Source: Firmicutes bacterium UBA2598 (lineage in GTDB: Bacteria > Bacillota > PH28-bin88). Taken from it: a stretch of DNA of 11,571 nt. The DNA lies in contig DDKM01000048.1 of NCBI GenBank assembly GCA_002339345.1, forward strand, positions 1 to 11,571, written 5' to 3'. Numbering within the stretch: the first letter of the stretch is position 1; every line of letters starts with the position of its first letter. The notes beneath the pieces were generated by a model. That model ran no database searches, was not told the DNA's origin, and saw only the letters and a program-made list of their open reading frames with translations. Position numbers and translations under genes: made by a program. Shown here piece by piece: positions 7,270-11,571 of this stretch.

Positions 7270-8298
7270 TTAAGTCCCCTTGCCAAAGGAACAGTCGGGA
7301 AACCGGCAGTCCTTACATTCCAAGCAGATGCCACCGTGCCCGAGACCCCCCACATCCGCCCGCGTCAGGCGGTCACCAGCCAGCAGGCGCGGCAGCACCA
7401 GATCAAATATGGTAGTGTGGGCATACATCACACATCCCGGGAGTCCCAATACCGGCACTTCCCCAAGGTATGCCAGCATGAACATGGAGCCGGGTAAAAC
7501 TGGTGCACCATACGCAACGATTTCCGCCCCCAACCCCCGTATTCCCGCCGGCGTGACATCATCTGGATCCACGGACATGCCCCCGGTAACAATCAACAAA
7601 TCTGGCTTTTTGGCCATCAATTCTGCCGCAGCGTTAGCGATGGCGTGAACATCATCGGGTGCGAAAACCTGTTCAAATACTTCCGATCCCAATTCCGCAA
7701 CCTTTTTCTTTACAACCGGTCCAAAACGATCGCGAATCCGTCCTTTAAACACCTCATTGCCCGTGGTGATCATTCCCACCCTCAGGGAACGCAGGGGTTG
7801 TACTGCCACCACCCCTTCCGCCTGACGGCAAATATCCTCCACCTGTGTGATTTTGTCCTCTGACACCACTATTGGCACAACCCTTGTCCCGGCGACCACC
7901 TGCCCGACCTCCACCACCCGGTTGTTATGGAGGGTGGCCACCACCACCTGGTCAATGGAGTTCAGGGAGAGCAGCACATCCGCTTTGACCTTTAACAGGC
8001 CGCGGCTGTTGGCGGTCAGGTTGACCCGGCCCTCATTGGGTTCGGACAGTGAAAGTCCCGGACCGGCAACCGCCCGGGCAATCCGTTGGGCGGCCAGATC
8101 TTCATGGATAATCCCCTCCCGCTGTTCCCATACATAAAGGTGTTCCTTTCCGAGGTTCAGGAGTTCCGGGATGTCCTCCGGACGTATGATATGGCCCTTT
8201 TTAAAGGCTAGTCCTTTGAACTGGCCGGGAATGATTTTGGTGATATCATGGCAAAGCACATGGCCCACGGCATCTTCAACCCTGATCCTTTGCATCAT
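7270..8298 (-). CDS. MoeA-like molybdopterin-binding protein with C-terminal Cys4 tail
   Basis: 342-residue protein related to MoeA only through the molybdopterin-binding (MoCF) domain at about residues 173-305: TTGNEVF at 178-184, VTGGMSVDPDDVTP at 237-250, then GLPGCVMY at 285-292 where MoeA has GLSGNP. The N-terminal 170 residues do not show the MoeA signature PPFDRSxxDGYA and contain instead a conserved-looking GHVLCHDIT and a SAF-like region. The last 20 residues carry C325-x2-C328-x2-C331-x4-C336, apt for an iron-sulfur cluster or zinc. The ATG at 8298 has AAGGAGAG just ahead and overlaps mobA by 23 bases. Such proteins occur in Moco clusters of anaerobes and are usually annotated only as molybdopterin-binding. 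A role in cofactor maturation or metal choice is inference. Confidence 0.88.
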   Translation of the reverse strand: MMQRIRVEDAVGHVLCHDITKIIPGQFKGLAFKKGHIIRPEDIPELLNLGKEHLYVWEQREGIIHEDLAAQRIARAVAGPGLSLSEPNEGRVNLTANSRGLLKVKADVLLSLNSIDQVVVATLHNNRVVEVGQVVAGTRVVPIVVSEDKITQVEDICRQAEGVVAVQPLRSLRVGMITTGNEVFKGRIRDRFGPVVKKKVAELGSEVFEQVFAPDDVHAIANAAAELMAKKPDLLIVTGGMSVDPDDVTPAGIRGLGAEIVAYGAPVLPGSMFMLAYLGEVPVLGLPGCVMYAHTTIFDLVLPRLLAGDRLTRADVGGLGHGGICLECKDCRFPDCSFGKGT

Positions 8299-8902
8299 GT
8301 CTCTCTCCTTCCGTTGAGATCATTGCCTTAGCCTGTAGCAAATCCGCAGGAGTGTTGATGTTGTAAAAAACCGTATCGGGATCCGCCCAGGCAACAATGT
8401 CCGAACGGTCCACATAACACACCCTGACCTTTGAATAGAAATCGATGATTTTGTGGATATGATTGTGCAGGCATTGTTCAATGTGCGGAAGACAGCCCTT
8501 ACCATATACCGCAAAAAGGGGCTGCAGGTGTTGGCCAAGTCGCGGTACCACAACATCATATCCCCCCTTGGCCTTCCCGGCCAACCAGGCTGCCAGACCG
8601 GCATGGACAAATGGCATGTCACACGCCACCACAAAACAGTGGTGATACCGGGCCTCCACTAGACCAGCATGGATGCCGGACAATGGCCCTTGCCGGGGAA
8701 TACGGTCTGTCACCACCCGGGTCGGCAAATGGGCATAACACTCCGGTTCATTGCTAACCACGATTATCTCCGGAAACTCCGTATTTAGCCTCTGGATCAA
8801 ATCCTGAATCAGGGGTTGGCGGTCAACCTCCAGAAAGGCCTTGTTCCGTTGCATCCTGGAGTTCCGGCCACCGGCCAGGATCACCGCACTAGCATCCACC
8901 AA
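8276..8902 (-). CDS. mobA: Molybdenum cofactor guanylyltransferase, TTG start
   Basis: 208-residue nucleotidyltransferase that attaches GMP from GTP to the molybdenum cofactor, giving the guanine dinucleotide form. The N-terminal nucleotide-binding signature is AVILAGGRNSRMQRNKAFLEV (LAGGxxSRM...K), followed by TDRIPRQGPLSGIHAGL and the magnesium-site motif ACDMPF with Asp95. NINTPADL at 181-188 is the usual MobA near-terminal motif. The canonical glycine after SRM is replaced by Gln (SRMQ), a mild departure. The start is TTG at 8902 with GGGGAGG 9 bases upstream; GTG at the next codon is possible. It lies 62 bases after tatC. That gap has a short T-run but no convincing hairpin. The gene overlaps the MoeA-like gene by 23 bases. 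Confidence 0.93.
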   Translation of the reverse strand: MVDASAVILAGGRNSRMQRNKAFLEVDRQPLIQDLIQRLNTEFPEIIVVSNEPECYAHLPTRVVTDRIPRQGPLSGIHAGLVEARYHHCFVVACDMPFVHAGLAAWLAGKAKGGYDVVVPRLGQHLQPLFAVYGKGCLPHIEQCLHNHIHKIIDFYSKVRVCYVDRSDIVAWADPDTVFYNINTPADLLQAKAMISTEGERHDAKDQG

Positions 8903-8964
8903 TTCCGTTAACCTCCCCTAGTGAGCAAATCCGTATCAAAAAGGGCGATGAACCTCAGCTACCC

Positions 8965-9735
8965 TTAATCACCTGGTTGGTTGCAATCCGTAATCTCTTC
9001 TGTAATCACGGCCTCTGTTTCACGGCGGCGGAACACCCGGGCGATCAAGATACTAATCTCATAAAGCAGTAGCATTGGGCCGGCCAGCAGCAACTGGGAT
9101 ATCACATCAGGGGGAGTCAAAATGGCTGCCACAACAAATATCAGCAGGATGGCCAACCGGCGGTACCTGGCCAAGGAGGTAGCCTCGATCACGCCGGTTC
9201 TGGTTAAAAAGAACACTACCAGCGGCATTTGGAAAACTATCCCAAAAGGTAGCAGGAAGGAGATTAGAAATCCCAGGTACCTGCTGACCGTCAACATTAC
9301 AGCCACACCCTCCGCTGACGTGATCAGAAGGAAGCGGATGGCAATGGGTAGAACGGTAAAATAGGCAAACAAAGCTCCTCCTGCAAAAAGGATTATGGAC
9401 GCAGGAACCAGTATATACAGATAACGCCGCTCCTTTGGATAAAGGGCGGGGAGAATAAATCCCCATACCTGAAGGATTATCCACGGAAGGGAAACGATTA
9501 GGCCGGCCATGGCACTGACTTTTAGCTTGGTAATGAAAGCCTCGGTAGCCGCCGTGGCAATGAGGGGCAGGCCCAGTTGGGTAACCGGGATAATAATCAA
9601 ATTAAATAGCTGCTCCCGGAAAAACCCGTAGATAATGACAGTGCTAATTATTATGGCATAAACGGATTTGAGCAGCACCCGCCGTAGATCTTCCAGATGT
9701 TCCACCAGGGTCATAGTTTTTTCCATATTGTTCAC
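8965..9735 (-). CDS. tatC: Twin-arginine translocase subunit TatC, GTG start
   Basis: 256-residue polytopic membrane protein, the receptor for twin-arginine signal peptides in the Tat export system. The N-terminal cytoplasmic motif HLEDLRR, the conserved WIILQVWGFILPALYPKERR around the first periplasmic loop (with the conserved acidic residue), and the C-terminal LTPPDVISQLLLAGPMLLLYEISI are family hallmarks. Six hydrophobic segments can be counted. The GTG at 9735 is chosen because GGGAGG sits 9 bases ahead and the product has normal length. An in-frame start at 9840 would put 35 extra residues inside the structured leader. TatC is the first gene after the putative Moco riboswitch and terminator and lies 62 bases before mobA. 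Tat exports folded cofactor-loaded proteins, so co-control with Moco synthesis is sensible. Confidence 0.94.
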   Translation of the reverse strand: MNNMEKTMTLVEHLEDLRRVLLKSVYAIIISTVIIYGFFREQLFNLIIIPVTQLGLPLIATAATEAFITKLKVSAMAGLIVSLPWIILQVWGFILPALYPKERRYLYILVPASIILFAGGALFAYFTVLPIAIRFLLITSAEGVAVMLTVSRYLGFLISFLLPFGIVFQMPLVVFFLTRTGVIEATSLARYRRLAILLIFVVAAILTPPDVISQLLLAGPMLLLYEISILIARVFRRRETEAVITEEITDCNQPGD

Positions 9736-9756
9736 TGGCAAATTCCTCCCGATAAA

Positions 9757-9795
9757 TATCAAAAGGACGACCTGCAGAAAAGGCGCAGATCGTCC
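9757..9795 (-). terminator. Intrinsic terminator in the tatC leader (riboswitch expression platform)
   Basis: On the minus strand GGACGATCTGC (9795-9785), a 9-base loop, and GCAGGTCGTCC (9775-9765) form an 11-bp stem with one U-G pair, followed by TTTT (9764-9761) and more T/A-rich sequence. It sits 22 bases before the tatC start codon, just upstream of its ribosome binding site. An upstream segment GCGACCT (9808-9802) can pair with AGGTCGT in the 3' arm (9773-9767) and would prevent this stem, so an antiterminator is possible. The U-run is short, so it may be partly leaky. Confidence 0.7.
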
Positions 9796-9810
9796 CCAAA
9801 AAGGTCGCAA

Positions 9811-9835
9811 TCCACTTCTCCTTTCCACAAGTGGA
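9811..9835 (-). other. Hairpin between aptamer and terminator
   Basis: TCCACTT (9835-9829) and AAGTGGA (9817-9811) on the minus strand form a perfect 7-bp stem around an 11-base purine-rich loop that contains GGAAAGGAG. It lies between the putative aptamer and the terminator. It could be a spacer helix of the switch, or the loop could pair elsewhere; no start codon follows the loop at translation distance. Confidence 0.5.
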
Positions 9836-9950
9836 GGCACACCCGTTTCCGGAAACCGGCCTATTTTATGCCGACGTGTACCCCGTGGGCCGCCCTGGCC
9901 CAGGCCAGCATACCCTAGGTCACCCCGTAGGTATATTGGCTCGGAGATCC
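9836..9950 (-). ncRNA. Putative molybdenum/tungsten cofactor (Moco/Tuco) riboswitch aptamer
   Basis: On the minus strand, starting 2 bases after the tatA stop, the order of elements matches the Moco RNA motif as known from the E. coli moaA leader. There is CTCCGAGCC (9946-9938), then a stem ATACC (9934-9930) with GGTAT (9914-9910). A hairpin CTGGC-CTGG-GCCAG follows (9908-9895), running into AGGGC as in the motif. Next is a longer arm closed by GGCC (9891-9888) and GGCC (9861-9858), then CCGGAAACGG (9852-9843) and GTGTGCC. The E. coli motif has TTGGC...GCCACCAGGGC, a GGCGAAG/CTTCGCC arm and TCTGGAAAGGTGT in the same order. Context is strong: downstream are tatC and five cofactor genes, and a terminator follows. 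The TGGC hairpin is much shorter than in E. coli, so a tungsten-cofactor variant is possible. Made from memory of the motif, without a covariance search. Confidence 0.72.
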
Positions 9951-9951
9951 A

Positions 9952-10152
9952 TTATGGTTTTTGATCATGATCATCAGCTTTTAAGGCGATTTGATCCCTG
10001 ATATCCTGGGTGGCCTTGCGGAACTCCTTGAGGCTGTTCCCCACGGCCCGGCCGACTTCCGGCAATTTTTTGGGTCCTACTACAATGAGGGCAATGGCCA
10101 AAATAACGACAAGTTCCGCCGGTCCAATATTCAGAAAGCCCAAACTGAACAA
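9952..10152 (-). CDS. tatA: TatA family twin-arginine translocase protein, TTG start
   Basis: 66-residue TatA/E-type pore subunit. With the TTG at 10152 it begins MFSLGFLNIGPAELVVILAIALIVVG. It has a single N-terminal membrane helix, the FGP-like hinge VGPKKLPEVGRAVG, then an amphipathic helix (NSLKEFRKATQDI) and an acidic charged tail. The TTG is favoured because AGAGGG is 8 bases upstream and TatA proteins commonly begin MFxLG. A GTG at 10161 would sit directly on that site. It follows the other tatA by 31 bases. Its stop is 2 bases from the start of the putative riboswitch, so the aptamer must be transcribed through this gene or from a promoter inside it. TatA rather than TatB is inferred from its short length. 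Confidence 0.88.
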   Translation of the reverse strand: MFSLGFLNIGPAELVVILAIALIVVGPKKLPEVGRAVGNSLKEFRKATQDIRDQIALKADDHDQKP

Positions 10153-10183
10153 TAACACCACCCTCTCAGATCCAGGACCTTCC

Positions 10184-10366
10184 CTATTTGTCTTTGGGAT
10201 TCTCCAGTGGCCTGGATTCTTCCCTTACGGCACCTTTGAACTCCCTGATGGTTTTCCCCAGGGACTTACCCACTTCCGGTAGCTTACCGGGACCGAAAAT
10301 AATTAGAGCAAGGGCCAGCACCAAAACAAGTTCAGTAGGGCCGATATTGGGAATCAGTCCAAACAC
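10184..10366 (-). CDS. tatA: TatA family twin-arginine translocase protein, GTG start
   Basis: 60-residue TatA/E-type protein, MFGLIPNIGPTELVLVLALALIIFGPGKLPEVG onward. One membrane helix, the FGPGKLPE hinge and a short amphipathic helix (KSLGKTIREFKGAV) are followed by a charged tail. The GTG at 10366 has AAGGAGG 9 bases ahead, a strong site. It is a close paralogue of the next gene (both share the xNIGPxELV and LPEVG blocks), so a tandem duplication is likely. Tat systems of Gram-positive bacteria often lack TatB, and neither copy here has TatB length. It is the first gene of the minus-strand cluster, with a sigma-A-type promoter at 10400-10428. Confidence 0.9.
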   Translation of the reverse strand: MFGLIPNIGPTELVLVLALALIIFGPGKLPEVGKSLGKTIREFKGAVREESRPLENPKDK

Positions 10367-10399
10367 CGATTGTCCCCTCCTTGTGAATACTTTATTTTA

Positions 10400-10428
10400 A
10401 TAATATCCCGTCAGTGTCCAATTGGCAA
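10400..10428 (-). promoter_or_regulatory. Probable promoter of the tatA-tatA-tatC-molybdenum operon
   Basis: On the minus strand TTGCCA (10428-10423), a 17-base spacer and TATTAT (10405-10400) form a fair vegetative promoter. The expected start near 10393 lies about 27 bases before the GTG of the first tatA gene. No other promoter-like sequence of similar quality is apparent before tatC. Confidence 0.55.
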
Positions 10429-10449
10429 GCCGGAAAAAGCAAAAAGGCC

Positions 10450-10540
10450 CGACAATTAAGTTCCAATAATTTCTAGGTATAGTATTTGAGTATCAGTTCC
10501 ATATTAAAATTCGGATAAAACCAATAGAAAATTGGAGGTG
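10450..10540 (+). promoter_or_regulatory. Upstream region of the Gly/Gln-rich protein gene: candidate promoters and strong RBS
   Basis: Two weak promoter readings exist on the plus strand: TTAAGT (10456-10461), 16 bases, TATAGT (10478-10483) as a vegetative type; or CATATTAAAA at 10500-10509, loosely like a sporulation mother-cell -10 box. Neither is compelling. The ribosome binding site GGAGGTG (10534-10540) is strong and sits 7 bases (measured from GGAGG) before the TTG start at 10546, which fixes that start. Confidence 0.35.
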
Positions 10541-10545
10541 TTAGT

Positions 10546-11508
10546 TTGTACCAATATTCAGGTTTTGGTGGGCCTATGGCAACAGGCCAAACCAGTGCAA
10601 TGGGACTGGGTGGGCAATCAGCTACCGCCTTTGGCACAAGCGGCACTACCTTGGGTGGCCAAAATCTGGCAACCCAAAACACTGGGACCGGAATGGGTAT
10701 GGGTACCGGTTTCAACCAATCTCAAGCCTTCGGCAATGTACCTAATTTCGGTGGCATCACATCGGGTTATACGGGGGCCCAGATTCAAGGCATACCCAAC
10801 TTTGGCGGCATTAGCAACAACACCTTTGCCCAGCAAGCCTATAACCAGGGGTTACAAAATCTTGGTGGAACTACGGCTAATGTAGGAACCGCAGGAGCCA
10901 ACATTCCGAACTTTGGCGGCATCACATCCGGTTATGCCGGGGCAAACATCCTGGGAGTCCCCTATTTCGGTGGCATCAGCAACTTCGGTCAGCAGGCTTA
11001 TAACCAGACAGGTTATACAACCGGACAAAATGTAGGAACCTCCGCCTTCCCAACTGCGGGAACCCTTGGACAGACAGTGCAGGGATACCATGACTGGACC
11101 CAGCCTAGCACATTGGGGTTTAACCCCAACTGGACCCAGACGGTCCGCCAGGGCTATTTTACCAGCGGCATGACCTCAGGAATGGTTACACCCCAGGGTT
11201 TCCAGAGCAACCTGGCGTCTTCCGCCTTCCAACTGCAAGGCCAAATGGCCCAGGTTTCCAGTCAATTGAACAGTATTAATCAAATGATCAACCAATTAAG
11301 GCAGTCGGAAGCAAATAACAGGGCCCAGTTACAGCGTTTGCAACAGGTGGAAATGAGCACAGCCGCCCAATTGCAACAACTAGCCCAGGCAGAACAGCAA
11401 GCAACCCAGCAATTACAGCTATTGCAGCAGATGTTTAACCAAGTCAGCAGCCAGTTGCAGCAGCCGGGAAGTTTTGCCCAAGTTCCTGTCCAGACCAGCA
11501 CCATATAA
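10546..11508 (+). CDS. Low-complexity Gly/Gln/Asn-rich protein with internal repeat and Gln-rich coiled coil, TTG start
   Basis: 320-residue protein; family not recognised. Residues 1-64 are Gly/Thr/Ser/Gln-rich. Residues 66-101 and 121-154 are two copies of a unit containing PNFGGITSGY, a second P-x-FGGIS 18 residues later, and QQAYNQ. The motif P-x-FGGI therefore occurs four times, at 66, 84, 121 and 139. A WTQ-containing segment (residues 184-198) follows. Residues about 226-306 are Gln/Leu/Ser/Ala-rich with heptad-like spacing, a probable coiled coil (QLQ, QLQRLQQ, QLQQLAQ, QLQLLQQ). No signal peptide, membrane segment or cysteine is seen. The TTG start has a strong ribosome binding site. 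It is the only gene in this orientation, divergent from the tat operon. The composition resembles surface, spore-coat or other self-assembling proteins, but that is inference only. A group II intron end lies eight bases after its stop. Confidence 0.85.
   Translation: MYQYSGFGGPMATGQTSAMGLGGQSATAFGTSGTTLGGQNLATQNTGTGMGMGTGFNQSQAFGNVPNFGGITSGYTGAQIQGIPNFGGISNNTFAQQAYNQGLQNLGGTTANVGTAGANIPNFGGITSGYAGANILGVPYFGGISNFGQQAYNQTGYTTGQNVGTSAFPTAGTLGQTVQGYHDWTQPSTLGFNPNWTQTVRQGYFTSGMTSGMVTPQGFQSNLASSAFQLQGQMAQVSSQLNSINQMINQLRQSEANNRAQLQRLQQVEMSTAAQLQQLAQAEQQATQQLQLLQQMFNQVSSQLQQPGSFAQVPVQTSTI
10741..11007 (+). repeat. Two in-gene repeats of about 105 bp, 165 bp apart
   Basis: Copy 1 (10741-10848) and copy 2 (10906-11007) encode the P-x-FGGITSGY...P-x-FGGIS...QQAYNQ unit. 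They are offset by 165 bases at the start and 159 at the QQAYNQ end, because copy 2 lacks two codons. Base identity is partial, with third-position changes, so the duplication is old and kept at protein level. Confidence 0.8.
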
Positions 11509-11515
11509 AGGCTAC

Positions 11516-11571
11516 ATCGGGATAGGGGGCGGCGAATCGCCGCCGACCCTCCCACACCACCTAGCAAGCGG
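11516..11571 (-). mobile_element. 3' end of a group II intron (domain VI and half of domain V), probably class C, continuing beyond the window
   Basis: On the minus strand the window edge begins in CCGCTTGCTAGGTGGTG, the form of the 3' strand of a domain V whose 5' strand (expected ACCGCC-like) lies outside. It is followed by TGGGAGGGTCGG and a stem GGCGGCG-ATT-CGCCGCC (11544-11528), then CCCTATCCCGAT ending at 11516. That end has the domain VI layout: an adenosine (11524) in the returning strand with seven bases to the 3' end, and a terminal AT, fitting a branch-point A and a 3' splice site. The reverse transcriptase/maturase would lie at higher coordinates. Recognised from memory of common domain V-VI sequences. 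Confidence 0.7.

Noticed and set aside
7270..8298. Calling the 342-residue gene a second moeA
   Set aside because: Only the molybdopterin-binding domain is shared; MoeA N-terminal and C-terminal signatures are absent and a Cys4 tail is added.
8903..8964. Terminator between tatC and mobA (AGGG...CCCT followed by TTTTT)
   Set aside because: The stem would have only about four base pairs around a loop of some 20 bases, too weak to call.
9757..9835. T-box or ribosomal-protein leader as explanation of the tatC leader
   Set aside because: No T-box sequence (TGGNACCGCG type) is seen and the downstream genes are not amino-acid related; the Moco motif order and context fit better.
10184..10366. Calling the first small tat gene tatB
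   Set aside because: At 60 residues with the FGPGKLPE hinge it has TatA/E length and motif; TatB is normally much longer.
10741..11007. Repeated sequence as a CRISPR-like or tandem noncoding array
   Set aside because: There are only two diverged copies, both in frame within one ORF, with third-position changes; they are protein repeats.
11524..11550. GC-rich hairpin after the Gly/Gln-rich gene as its intrinsic terminator
   Set aside because: No T-run follows on the plus strand, and the surrounding bases fit group II intron domain VI on the minus strand better.

Overview
The window reads as a chromosomal stretch of a Gram-positive, anaerobic, clostridia-type bacterium, possibly of the Desulfotomaculum/Pelotomaculum (Peptococcaceae) kind. 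The reasons are strong AGGAGG-type ribosome binding sites, frequent TTG and GTG starts, a speE-speB pair arranged as in Bacillus, minimal TatA/TatC translocase genes, iron-sulfur proteins and a DUF169 gene. Base composition is close to 50% GC. The genus is an inference; no search could be run. No stretch longer than 300 bases lacks a gene.

Layout. Everything from 1 to 10366 is on the minus strand, so transcription runs from high to low coordinates. At 1-56 is the 5' part of a tRNA-Val(TAC) gene cut by the window edge, with two tandem sigma-A-type promoters. Next come speB (agmatinase, 168-1031) and speE (spermidine synthase, 1028-1861), overlapping by 4 bases and driven by a promoter at 1911-1938. 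From 2061 to 10366 lies a long co-directional cluster. In order of transcription it holds two small tatA genes, a 216-base untranslated leader, tatC, mobA, a MoeA-like molybdopterin-binding protein with a cysteine-rich tail, moeA, mobB, moaA, a MOSC-domain protein, a multi-cluster iron-sulfur protein and a DUF169 protein. Spacing within the molybdenum cofactor part is tight (overlaps of 1 and 23 bases, gaps of 2 to about 60).

The main observation is the leader between tatA and tatC (about 9736-9951). Its minus strand has the layout of a molybdenum/tungsten cofactor (Moco/Tuco) riboswitch, followed by a GC-rich hairpin with a U-run (intrinsic terminator) and a possible alternative pairing that would break the terminator. 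There is almost no room for a separate promoter between the tatA stop and the aptamer. The switch would therefore sit inside the operon and decide whether transcripts started ahead of the tatA genes continue into tatC and the cofactor genes. This ties the Tat export pore to cofactor status, which makes sense because many Tat substrates are folded molybdo- or tungsto-enzymes.

At the right end the only convincing plus-strand gene (10546-11508) encodes a low-complexity Gly/Gln/Asn-rich protein with an internal duplication and a Gln-rich coiled-coil C-terminus; no family is recognised. Eight bases after its stop, the minus strand shows what looks like domain VI and half of domain V of a bacterial group II intron whose body lies beyond the window.
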